Shown piece by piece: positions 6,146-13,008 of a stretch of DNA of 14,069 nt. Within the stretch, counting starts at the first letter, position 1. Every line of letters begins with the position of its first letter. This stretch comes from JAVJUS01 sp040220455. Its GTDB lineage: Bacteria > Pseudomonadota > Alphaproteobacteria > DSM-16000 > Inquilinaceae. The notes under the pieces are model-generated. The model was given only the letters and a program-made list of their open reading frames with translations, did no database searches and was not told where the DNA came from. A program made the translations under genes and the position numbers. The stretch spans positions 1 through 14,069 of the forward strand of contig JAVJUS010000140.1 of the NCBI GenBank assembly GCA_040220455.1, in the 5' to 3' direction.

Positions 6146-7174
6146 ATGGCGCGATCGGGCGCGGCGGCGCCGGCCGGGGCCGCGGACGGGCGAGACGGCG
6201 CGTCGGCCGGTGGAGCTCGGCGGGTCCTGGTGATCAAGCTGGGGGCGTTCGGCGACGTGCTGCTCGCCGACGGCGCCCTGCGCGACATCCGCGCCGCCCA
6301 TCCCGGCGCGGAGATCGCGGTCCTGACCACGCCCGCCTATCGCCGCATCCTCGAGGCCTGCCCCCATGTCGACCGGGTGCTGGTCGACCCCCGCGCGCCG
6401 CGCTGGCGCCTCGACCGGATGGCGGCGCTGCGCCGGCGCCTGCGCGCCTTCGCGCCCGGCATGGTCTACGACCTGCAGAACAACGCGCGCACGGCCTTCT
6501 ATCACCGCTGGATGCTGCGCGGGACGCCCTGGTCGGGCACGGCGCCGGGCTGCAGCCATCCGCACCGCATGGCGAATCCGAAATCCGTCAACGCCCGCGA
6601 GCGTCACGCCACTCAACTAGCCGACGCCGGCCTGGCGGTGCGCCATGCCCGCGCGCCCCGGCCGGACTGGATGATCCGGGACGTCTCGGCCGTCCTGGCG
6701 GCCAATGGCGTCGTCGAGCCCTTCATCGTCCTGATCCCGGGCTCCGCCGCGCGCCATCCGCACAAGCGCTGGCCGGGCTACGCCGCCCTGGCCGAGGCGC
6801 TGATCGCCGAGGGCCGGCGCGTCGTCACCGTACCCGGGCCGGACGAGGTCGCCCTGTGCCGGTCGGTACCGGGCGTCACCCTGATGGACGGGGAGCGCTG
6901 GCTCGACTGGTTCGAGCTGGCCGGCGTGCTGTCCCGCGCGGCCTTCGTGGTCGGCAACGACACCGGGCCCAGCCATCTGGCCGCCCATCTGGGCGTGCCC
7001 GGCCTCGCCCTCTTCGGCTCCCACACCCCGGCCGAGCGCACCGGCATCCGGCGCGAGGGGTTCGACGCGATCGAGGTCGCCGACCTCGCCGACCTGCCGG
7101 TCGCGACGGTGCTCGACGCCGTTCGGAGGGGGCTGGCCGGCGGACCGGACCCGGCGGGCGGCAGGATTTCGTAG
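6146..7174 (+). CDS. glycosyltransferase family 9 (heptosyltransferase-like)
   Basis: This is a two-domain GT-B glycosyltransferase of family 9, the family of LPS heptosyltransferases. Visible marks are the N-terminal RVLVIKLGAFGDVLLADGAL (residues 26-45), LIPGSAARHPHKRWP (196-210) at the start of the nucleotide-sugar domain, and GNDTGPSHLAAHLGVPGLALFG (270-291), the donor-binding signature. The length of 342 residues fits the family. I choose the ATG at 6146. An in-frame TTG at 6059 lies inside fliP and would add a non-family extension. No membrane helix is seen, so it is presumably cytosolic and inner-membrane associated. The acceptor cannot be read from sequence; beside flagellar genes, flagellin or LPS modification is plausible. 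The stop codon lies in the left arm of an inverted repeat. Confidence 0.92.
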   Translation: MARSGAAAPAGAADGRDGASAGGARRVLVIKLGAFGDVLLADGALRDIRAAHPGAEIAVLTTPAYRRILEACPHVDRVLVDPRAPRWRLDRMAALRRRLRAFAPGMVYDLQNNARTAFYHRWMLRGTPWSGTAPGCSHPHRMANPKSVNARERHATQLADAGLAVRHARAPRPDWMIRDVSAVLAANGVVEPFIVLIPGSAARHPHKRWPGYAALAEALIAEGRRVVTVPGPDEVALCRSVPGVTLMDGERWLDWFELAGVLSRAAFVVGNDTGPSHLAAHLGVPGLALFGSHTPAERTGIRREGFDAIEVADLADLPVATVLDAVRRGLAGGPDPAGGRIS

Positions 7175-7251
7175 GTTGCCCATCGCGTAGCGGTGCGCAA
7201 CGGAGCCGCCGGTGCCATCGCGCACGGCCTGGGGGCCGTGGGCGACCTACG
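7170..7251. terminator. convergent-end inverted repeat with nested hairpins
   Basis: CGTAGGTTGCCCA (7170-7182) pairs with TGGGCGACCTACG (7239-7251) with one T-C difference (a G-U pair in RNA). The left arm contains the TAG of the glycosyltransferase gene and the right arm the TAG of the opposing DUF6165-type gene. Nested inside are a 7-bp perfect hairpin with a 4-base loop (CACGGCC 7223-7229 with GGCCGTG 7234-7240) and a competing hairpin made from the left arm (7175-7179 and 7181-7186 with 7190-7195 and 7197-7201). It may be a bidirectional terminator or a REP-like palindromic element; the GTAGGTTG start is reminiscent of dispersed palindromes seen in other proteobacteria. Confidence 0.6.
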
Positions 7252-7672
7252 ATCCCGCGTAGGACTTTTCCTCGACGATGGCCGAGCCGGTGAGGCAGTT
7301 GATCGCCTTCTTGAGCGCCGCGCGGCGGTCGTTCTCGCGATAGACCGCGCGGGCGAGCGCGACGAACCGGTCGCCGAAATCGCCCTCGGACTCCCGCTCG
7401 CGGATGGCGTCCTCGATCTCCCACAGGGCCTCGTTGACGGCCTTGAGTTCGGCCTCCAGTGCGTCCAGCCCCTCGACTGCCCCGATCGCCCGGGCGCGGG
7501 TCTCGCTGAGCAACGTGTGTTCGCGGCGCACGTTCTCGCGTTTGGCGGGGTCCGCGATCCGCTCGAGCTTGATCGCGAGGATCGTCAGCTTGTCGATCAA
7601 CTCGCCCGCCCCGACCGGCACGAGGATCGGCGGCGCGGGATCGGACGGGGGCGGATCGGCGGGTGCGGTCAT
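7247..7672 (-). CDS. DUF6165-type protein
   Basis: The 141-residue product matches my recollection of the uncharacterised DUF6165 family. Marks are the opening ILVPVGAGELIDKLTILAIKLERI (about residues 16-39), NVRREHTLLSETRAR, ELKAVNEALWEIEDAIRERE in the middle, and FVALARAVYRENDRRAALKKAIN with an ending of VEEKSY. It appears all-helical and cytosolic with no signal peptide. The first 15 residues are Pro-rich and may be a loose leader. The ATG at 7672 lacks a strong ribosome site. It converges on the glycosyltransferase gene. From memory, members often lie near glycosyltransferase or surface-polysaccharide genes, so a role in glycan or flagellin modification is a reasonable but unproven guess. 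Its biochemical function is not known to me. Confidence 0.8.
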   Translation of the reverse strand: MTAPADPPPSDPAPPILVPVGAGELIDKLTILAIKLERIADPAKRENVRREHTLLSETRARAIGAVEGLDALEAELKAVNEALWEIEDAIRERESEGDFGDRFVALARAVYRENDRRAALKKAINCLTGSAIVEEKSYAGS

Positions 7673-7722
7673 GGCGAAGCCGGAAGGCGGGCGTGACGGG
7701 CGTCAAGGCGCGACGACGGCGG

Positions 7723-7751
7723 TCTGTCGCCCGTCCGGCCCGACTTGTCAA
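7723..7751 (-). promoter_or_regulatory. weak promoter candidate for the DUF6165-type gene
   Basis: On the minus strand an exact TTGACA (-35; 7746-7751) is followed after 17 bases by GACAGA (7723-7728), a poor -10. It lies in the 110-base gap between the large TPR gene and the DUF6165-type gene. The -35 is good, but the -10 matches only two of six consensus positions. Confidence 0.25.
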
Positions 7752-7782
7752 TGGTCGCGGGCCGCGCCGCGCCCCCGTTCGC

Positions 7783-10700
7783 TCACTCGATCGCGCCCGG
7801 CGAGGCGGAGCGGTACCGCTCCAGAAAGTCCTCGAAGACGTCGACCTCCGCCACCTGACGGCGCACCGTCTCCAGGTCGTCGGCGGGGCCGAGAGCCCCG
7901 CGCGTGCGCGTCAGGACGGCAAAGGTGTTGGCGAAGTCGCTGTTCTCCATCGCCGGGCCGAAGGCGATCGCCATCTCGTCGAGCGCGGCCGTGTCGTCGG
8001 CGAGCGACAGGGCGACCGCGCGCTCGACGACCAGGCCCGCGCGCTCCGGCTCGATCGCCTCGCCCAGCCGGGGCGGCGGGCCGATCAGCCGGTCGAGGGC
8101 CGCTGCCGCCCCGTCCCACAGGCCGGCCCGGCGGGCGATCTCCACGCGGGCGCGGTCGACCAGCGGCGCATGATCGTCGCCGAGCGCCGCCAGCGCGCGC
8201 TCCGGCGCGCCCGTGTCGGCGAGCGCCCGAGCCCGGAGCAGCCGCCGTTCCCGCGCCAGCGCCTCCCCCCCCGGCGCGTCGCGCCACGGGGCGTCGGCCT
8301 CGGCGGTCGCGTCGGCGCCGGCGGCTCCCGGCGCGGCCGCCAGGTCGATGGAGGCCGGCGGCGTCGGGATCGGTGCGGTCGCGCTCGCGGGTGCGTCGGC
8401 TGACGCCGGATCGGCCGGCTCCGGAAGGTCGGCGGAGTCGACGGAATTCGCCGGTTCGGCCGGACCGATATCGATGGGCGTGCCGCTCAGGTCGATCGGC
8501 TGGCCGGCGGCGTCCTGCTCCGCCAGGACCTCGGCCAGGGCCTCGTCGAAGGCCCGGCGCAGCGGATCGCCCGGCGGCTCGGGCTCGGATGCCGGCTCGG
8601 CTTCGGGCTCGGGAGACTCCGGCGCCGGGGAATCGGCCGCGGCGACGGGCGTGCCGTCCGTGCCCGCCGGCTCGCCGGCCGGCGCCGGCGCGTCGATCCC
8701 GTCGGTTCGGTCCAGGGCGTCGAGCGCCGCCTCCGGCGCGTCGTCGAGGAGATGCAGCCCGGCCACCCGGGCGCCCAGCCGGGCCCGATCGAGATCCGTG
8801 TCCGCGCGCTCCTCGATCATGCCGTCGAGCAGGCCGGCCGCCCGGTCGAGCAGGTCGATCGAGGCCAGCCGATCGGCCATCGCCTCGATCATCAGATCGC
8901 CGTCCTCGCCCTCCGGCACCAGCTCCCGACGAGCGCGGAAGACGGCCCAGGCATCGAGCACCGGCACGCTCTCCAGCCGGTCGGTGCCGAACAGCTCGGC
9001 GAAGCGCGCCTCGATCGCCCGGCCGGCCTCGACCGCCGGCGCGGTGCCGGGCGCCACGCGGCTCGCCGTCTCCCAGGTGGAAAAGGCGTCGGCGAAATGC
9101 CCGGCGTCCCATTCGGCCTCGCCCAGGCGTTTCAGCACCTCCGCCTCGAGGGCGTCGCCGCGCCAGGCGAAGCGCAGCGCTTCGAGCGCCTCGATCGACT
9201 CCTCCGGCGTGCGCGCGCCGGCCGCCCGCTCCAGCCGGTCGAGCGCCAGGGCCGCGCGTGTGGCGTGGTAGCGATCGTCGCCCTCGGCCAGGCGCCGCCA
9301 GATCGCGCGCGCGGTCTCGGTATCGCCGCGGCTCTCGGCCAGCCGCGCGCGCAGGGCGACGACGCGGGGCCGCGCCTCCGAGGCGCCCGCTGTCTCGGCA
9401 TCGAGCCAGTCGAGCCCCTCCTCCGCGCGGTCGGGCGAGCCCGTGCGCAGCGCCGCCTCGATCCCGTCCAGCATGAAGCGCCGGCGCAGCGGGTCAGGAT
9501 AGGCGGAGATCAACTCGCCGGCGCGCGAGAAGTCGGCGGCCGCGGCCGGCCAGTCCCCGCTTTCCGCCAGGGCGGCGCCGCGCCAGAGCGCGGCCTGCCG
9601 GCCCTCCTCGAAGCCCGCCGCGTCGAAGTCGCTGAGCGCGGCCGGCGGATCGTCGTCGAGCAGCGCCGCCGCGCCGCGCAGGACGCGGTATTCGGGCCGC
9701 CCGACGATGTCGGGCGTCGAGCGGGCGACGAGGTCGAGCAGGCCCAGCGACTCGGCCCCCATCCCGTGTGCGATCATGAGCCGGGCGACGTCGAGCCGCG
9801 CCGCGTCGCGCCGCTCCGGCGGCGCCATGGCGGCGGCGCGCTGCAGCGCCTGCCGGGCCTCCAGGAATCCGTCCTCGCCGGCGTGCCAGGCCGGGATGTC
9901 GAGCATGCCGCCCTCGGCCCCGGTCTCCGCCACCTGCGGCAGATCGGCCGGATCGGAGAGGACGAGGCCGCCTTCCGCGCCGATGGCCACGCCGGCATCG
10001 ACCGGCCGGAAGACGAGCCCGTCGGCCCCGGGCTCGACAGCGAGGCCCTGCGCCGTCGCCAGCAGGGCGAACTGGGCGAAGCGCCGCGCGTCGCCGAGCC
10101 CCGATCCCGCCTCGCGGACCGGCACGACCTGGAGCCGGTCGCCCAGCACCGGATCGACCAGGCCGACCGGCCGCGTGTCCGGCCCCGTCACGGCCAGAAG
10201 GCGCGGGCCGAGCGGATAGTCGGGCTGCGGCGTCACGGCGAGGCGGGACGCCGATCGCCCGGCCGCGTCGGCCTCGGCGAGGGTGACGCGCCAGCCCTCG
10301 GGCACGCGATCGATCACCGGCCGGCGATCGGCGGCCTCGCGCGACAGGGGATGGACGAAGGCGACCCCGCCCGTGCCGACCACGGTCTCGCCGGGGCCGA
10401 AGGCGGCCTCCGCCGCCGCGGCGATGGCCCCGATCTCCGGCCCGCCCGCGCCTTCGGCCTCCGCCTCGGCCCCCGCCTCGGCGACGACCAGCCAGAGCCG
10501 GCCGCCCCGCTCGAAGACTGCCAGGGCGCTGTCCGGACCCGTCGGCAGCATGGCCGTCAACGAGTCGTCAGGCGAGGCCTCGAAGGACGGCACCAGGATC
10601 GGCGCCGAGGCGACCCGGGCGGGCGGCGCGGGCGTGGCGGGCGCGGCGGCCGTTTCGGGAGAGGCCGTGGCGTCCGACGGCGGCGGAGTCGCGCCTGCCC

Positions 10701-11556
10701 CGGCCTCGCCGCCGGAGGGCGGTGCGGCGGCGACCGACGGCGGGGCGCCGACGGCGGGGTCGAGGACATCGACGATGACGTCGAGGCCGCTGGTGAAGTG
10801 ACGCACGCGCGCCGCGACCGGAACCCGGGCCGCGACGGCCAAGCCGCGCTCGGTGGCGAAGCCCTCGATGCCGGTGACGCGCTCGAGCGCGGTGTCGTCG
10901 AGCGGCGAGGCGTCGAGCCGGCCCGGCCGGTCGAAGCGCACGACCAGCCGCTCGCCCTCGCGCTCCAGCGCCACGTCCGTCGGCTCCGGCCAGTCGAAGA
11001 CCAGCCGGCTGAAGCCCGAGCGATCACCGCCCCGGACCGCGACGACGGGTGCCTCGCCCGGCGCCGGGGCCGTGCCTTGCGGCGCAGGGGCGTCCGGCGC
11101 GCCGGCGGCCGCGGCCGTCGTCGGCGCCTCGGACTTGCGGAAGTCGAGCACGAGGCCGTAGTCGACAGCGACCCGGTCGACGTCCAGCGGGCCGGTTGTC
11201 TCCAGGGTGACGGTGCGGCCGTCGGGGCTGACCCGGATCGCCTCCAGATAGGCCGAGAGATTGGCCAGCGCCGGTCCGGTCGGGGCGTCGACCGGCCGGT
11301 CGGTGCGCACCACGATCCGGTCCGCGCCGGGCTCGATCGTCGCGCCGGTCCCCACGTCCCAGTCGAAGACCAGCCGGCCATAGGGGCCGTGATCCCAGGC
11401 GCGGATCTCCATCGCCGCCTCGGCGGGTCCGGCGACGCCGAGGGCGACCAGCAGCCAGGCGAGCGCGGCGAGCGCCGGCGTGGCGACCGGGCGACGCCGA
11501 GCGCGCCGGCCCCGCTCCACCCGAAGGCGCGGCAGCCGGGCCACCGGTGCGATCAT
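7783..11556 (-). CDS. large exported AMIN-like/TPR protein, unrecognised
   Basis: The 1257-residue product has an Arg-rich n-region, a hydrophobic stretch (about 28-43) and AEA-A near 45-48, i.e. a signal peptide, so it should be periplasmic. Two tandem beta modules follow (about 50-140 and 173-266), each containing RLVFDW (61-66 and 184-189) and later a V-R-x-D-R-P motif, resembling AMIN domains. After a Pro/Ala linker (267-320) comes a third beta-like region (about 333-545). Helical TPR-like repeats run from about 565 to 950, two Pro/Glu/Ala-rich spacers lie near 956-993 and 1016-1090, and a final helical block closes the protein. The start at 11556 gives a clean signal peptide but a weak ribosome site. 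An ATG at 11622 has its ribosome site inside the cheZ-end hairpin, and 11949 would overlap cheZ. Its place after motE-cheY-cheZ suggests a motility role; no function is established. Confidence 0.9.
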   Translation of the reverse strand: MIAPVARLPRLRVERGRRARRRPVATPALAALAWLLVALGVAGPAEAAMEIRAWDHGPYGRLVFDWDVGTGATIEPGADRIVVRTDRPVDAPTGPALANLSAYLEAIRVSPDGRTVTLETTGPLDVDRVAVDYGLVLDFRKSEAPTTAAAAGAPDAPAPQGTAPAPGEAPVVAVRGGDRSGFSRLVFDWPEPTDVALEREGERLVVRFDRPGRLDASPLDDTALERVTGIEGFATERGLAVAARVPVAARVRHFTSGLDVIVDVLDPAVGAPPSVAAAPPSGGEAGAGATPPPSDATASPETAAAPATPAPPARVASAPILVPSFEASPDDSLTAMLPTGPDSALAVFERGGRLWLVVAEAGAEAEAEGAGGPEIGAIAAAAEAAFGPGETVVGTGGVAFVHPLSREAADRRPVIDRVPEGWRVTLAEADAAGRSASRLAVTPQPDYPLGPRLLAVTGPDTRPVGLVDPVLGDRLQVVPVREAGSGLGDARRFAQFALLATAQGLAVEPGADGLVFRPVDAGVAIGAEGGLVLSDPADLPQVAETGAEGGMLDIPAWHAGEDGFLEARQALQRAAAMAPPERRDAARLDVARLMIAHGMGAESLGLLDLVARSTPDIVGRPEYRVLRGAAALLDDDPPAALSDFDAAGFEEGRQAALWRGAALAESGDWPAAAADFSRAGELISAYPDPLRRRFMLDGIEAALRTGSPDRAEEGLDWLDAETAGASEARPRVVALRARLAESRGDTETARAIWRRLAEGDDRYHATRAALALDRLERAAGARTPEESIEALEALRFAWRGDALEAEVLKRLGEAEWDAGHFADAFSTWETASRVAPGTAPAVEAGRAIEARFAELFGTDRLESVPVLDAWAVFRARRELVPEGEDGDLMIEAMADRLASIDLLDRAAGLLDGMIEERADTDLDRARLGARVAGLHLLDDAPEAALDALDRTDGIDAPAPAGEPAGTDGTPVAAADSPAPESPEPEAEPASEPEPPGDPLRRAFDEALAEVLAEQDAAGQPIDLSGTPIDIGPAEPANSVDSADLPEPADPASADAPASATAPIPTPPASIDLAAAPGAAGADATAEADAPWRDAPGGEALARERRLLRARALADTGAPERALAALGDDHAPLVDRARVEIARRAGLWDGAAAALDRLIGPPPRLGEAIEPERAGLVVERAVALSLADDTAALDEMAIAFGPAMENSDFANTFAVLTRTRGALGPADDLETVRRQVAEVDVFEDFLERYRSASPGAIE

Positions 11557-11623
11557 GGTCTCGACGCGGAACCGTGACACGGGCGCGAAGTCTCCTGCCC
11601 CCTCGGGGTCTCGCCCGACCATT

Positions 11624-11642
11624 CCCCGCCGGGCCGGCGGGG
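11624..11642 (-). terminator. hairpin immediately after cheZ
   Basis: A perfect 8-bp G+C stem (CCCCGCCG 11624-11631 with CGGCGGGG 11635-11642) with a 3-base loop directly abuts the cheZ stop codon. No U-run follows. It lies between cheZ and the large TPR gene, so it could reduce read-through or protect the upstream mRNA. Confidence 0.4.
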
Positions 11643-12350
11643 TCAATCGAACTCGGCCAGAAGGCGGTCGATCTCGTCCTGATCGATCGCCTGGTCGGGG
11701 TTCTGCGGCCCGTGGAGCAGGCCACGATCCGGGTCGCCGCCCGACTCCCCGGCCGGTTCGGCCCCCGAGTCGGCAGCCGCGGCGGCGGGGGGAGCGGACG
11801 CCGAGTCGGCGCCTTCCGACGACGGGGAGAGATGGGCCGACAGGTCCTCGCCCAACGCCTCGACCAGCCCGTCGATGCGCGACTCGATGTGCTTGAGCGT
11901 GCGCACGACCTTGGTGATCCGCTGGCCGGTAATGTCCTGGAAGTTGCACGCCTCGAAGATGTTGGTGGCGTGGGTCACCAGCGGATCGCGGATCTCCTTG
12001 TCCAGGCCTTCCGCGATCGTCTGGATCTGCTCGGCGGCGTCGAGGATCTCCCCGGTCGCCTTTTCCGTCGCGCCGACCACCGCGTCGAGCTCGTCCGTCG
12101 CTGTCGGGATGTCCCGGCTCTGGATCTCGTCGGGGCGCAGCGCAGCGATCTCGGCCCGGGCGGCGCGGATATCCTTGGCCAGCGATTCCAACTCGGCGTA
12201 GATCTTCAGGTCGCCGCCGGCGATCTCGCCGTCCAGGCTGCCCACGATCTCGGTCACCAGCGCGACCATCGCCTCGCGGTCGAGGGGCGTGTCGGCCTCC
12301 CGGCGGGCGGCGTCCACGGCCGCGGCGGCATGATCGGGCTCGGAGGTCAT
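11643..12350 (-). CDS. cheZ: CheZ-type CheY-phosphate phosphatase
   Basis: CheZ removes the phosphate from CheY-P and so ends the motor signal. The 235-residue product is mostly helical. The long hairpin region carries the family's catalytic stretch ACNFQDITGQRITKVV, placing Asp139 and Gln143 where E. coli CheZ has Asp143 and Gln147. A disordered Ser/Ala/Glu/Pro linker (about 172-220) then leads to a C-terminal peptide QDEIDRLLAEFD, equivalent to the CheY-tethering tail. I choose the ATG at 12350, with AGGGAG about nine bases upstream; the in-frame ATG at 12416 adds an Arg/Pro leader with no such site. It follows cheY by 79 bases, consistent with an enzyme-substrate pair. CheZ is less common in alphaproteobacteria than in gammaproteobacteria. 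Confidence 0.93.
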   Translation of the reverse strand: MTSEPDHAAAAVDAARREADTPLDREAMVALVTEIVGSLDGEIAGGDLKIYAELESLAKDIRAARAEIAALRPDEIQSRDIPTATDELDAVVGATEKATGEILDAAEQIQTIAEGLDKEIRDPLVTHATNIFEACNFQDITGQRITKVVRTLKHIESRIDGLVEALGEDLSAHLSPSSEGADSASAPPAAAAADSGAEPAGESGGDPDRGLLHGPQNPDQAIDQDEIDRLLAEFD

Positions 12351-12401
12351 GGGGGCGTCTCCCTGTCGCGTCGCGCGGGCGGCGGGCGGCCGCCGTCGCC
12401 A

Positions 12402-12420
12402 GCCGGTGCCCGGCACCGGC
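12402..12420 (-). terminator. hairpin after cheY
   Basis: A perfect 8-bp stem (GCCGGTGC 12402-12409 with GCACCGGC 12413-12420) with a 3-base loop lies 9 bases beyond the cheY stop codon, in the 79-base cheY-cheZ gap. No U-run follows. It may stabilise cheY mRNA and set a CheY:CheZ ratio. Confidence 0.35.
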
Positions 12421-12429
12421 GCCGGTGGC

Positions 12430-12816
12430 TCAGAACTGGCCGAGAACCGCGCTCATCTTGCCCTTCAACGTGTCCGCGTTGAACGGCTTGACGATGTAGT
12501 TGTTCACCCCCGCCTCCTTCGCGGCGATCACGTTCTCCTTCTTGGATTCCGCCGTGATCATGATGAAGGGCAGGCTCTGGAGCTTGGTGTCGGCGCGCAC
12601 CTCCTTGAGGAGCTGCAGGCCCGTCATCGGCTCCATGTTCCAGTCAGAGATGACCAGCCCGTAGGGCTTCTGGCGCAGCTTCTGCAGCGCCTGGGCGCCG
12701 TCGGACGCCTCGTCGACGTTCTCGAAGCCGAGCTGCTTGAGCAGATTGCGGATGATCCGCAGCATCGTCTTGTAATCGTCGACGATGAGGATCGACATCG
12801 ACATATCGACCGACAT
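12430..12816 (-). CDS. cheY: CheY, single-domain chemotaxis response regulator
   Basis: CheY carries the chemotaxis signal to the flagellar switch (FliM). The 128-residue product is a lone receiver domain with all key residues: acidic pair Asp13-Asp14, phosphoacceptor Asp58 in LVISDWNMEPMTG, Thr88 in FIMITAES, Tyr107, and Lys110 in IVKPF. The SDWNMEPMTG and NNYIVKPFNADTL stretches are typical of true motor-binding CheY rather than transcriptional regulators. The first ATG (12816) has GGAG six bases upstream. Met5 and Met7 are alternative starts that would shorten a slightly long N-terminus. The adjacent cheZ supports active dephosphorylation. A CtrA-like box lies about 155 bases upstream, in the 192-base gap from motE. 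Confidence 0.97.
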   Translation of the reverse strand: MSVDMSMSILIVDDYKTMLRIIRNLLKQLGFENVDEASDGAQALQKLRQKPYGLVISDWNMEPMTGLQLLKEVRADTKLQSLPFIMITAESKKENVIAAKEAGVNNYIVKPFNADTLKGKMSAVLGQF

Positions 12817-12947
12817 GGTACGCTCCGGTTCTGGCCCCGCTCTTCCGGCGGAGCGATCGTCTACACCCTGGCTTTCGCCCCGATCCCGACGGTGCGTCGC
12901 GCGCTTCGGACGTGGCGCCCGTCGACCGCCGTCATGCGGCCGGCATG

Positions 12948-12972
12948 CCCGCGGACCCTAGCGATCCGCGGG
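12948..12972 (-). terminator. hairpin in the motE-cheY gap
   Basis: A perfect 8-bp stem (CCCGCGGA 12948-12955 with TCCGCGGG 12965-12972) with a 9-base loop lies 36 bases beyond the motE stop and touches the CtrA-like box at its right edge. No U-run is present. It could separate motE transcription from a cheY promoter. Confidence 0.35.
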
Positions 12973-12987
12973 TTAGCGCATGGTTAA
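12972..12987 (-). promoter_or_regulatory. CtrA-like box upstream of cheY, TTAA-N7-CTAAC
   Basis: Read on the minus strand, TTAA (12984-12987), seven bases (12977-12983), then CTAAC (12972-12976) matches the CtrA consensus TTAA-N7-TTAAC at eight of nine positions with exact spacing. Its left half also forms the exact 8-mer TTAACCAT (12980-12987). It sits about 155 bases before the cheY start and just downstream of motE, where a cheY-cheZ promoter would be expected. Confidence 0.55.
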
Positions 12988-13008
12988 CGCGCGATTCACG
13001 AGCCCGCG

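Noticed and set aside
8752..11577. 941-codon plus-strand open frame antisense to the large TPR gene
   Set aside because: Arg/Gly/Ala/His-rich with no domain; the opposite strand has a signal peptide and regular TPR-like pattern, so this is a shadow.
11557..11949. Upstream extension of the large TPR protein to 11949
   Set aside because: It would overlap cheZ by some 300 bases and add an Arg/Gly-rich leader before the signal peptide.
12993..12997. GATTC (CcrM-type GANTC site) next to the CtrA-like box, and similar sites in other gaps
   Set aside because: GANTC also occurs in several genes, and around 30-40 copies are expected by chance at this composition, so its position is not informative alone.
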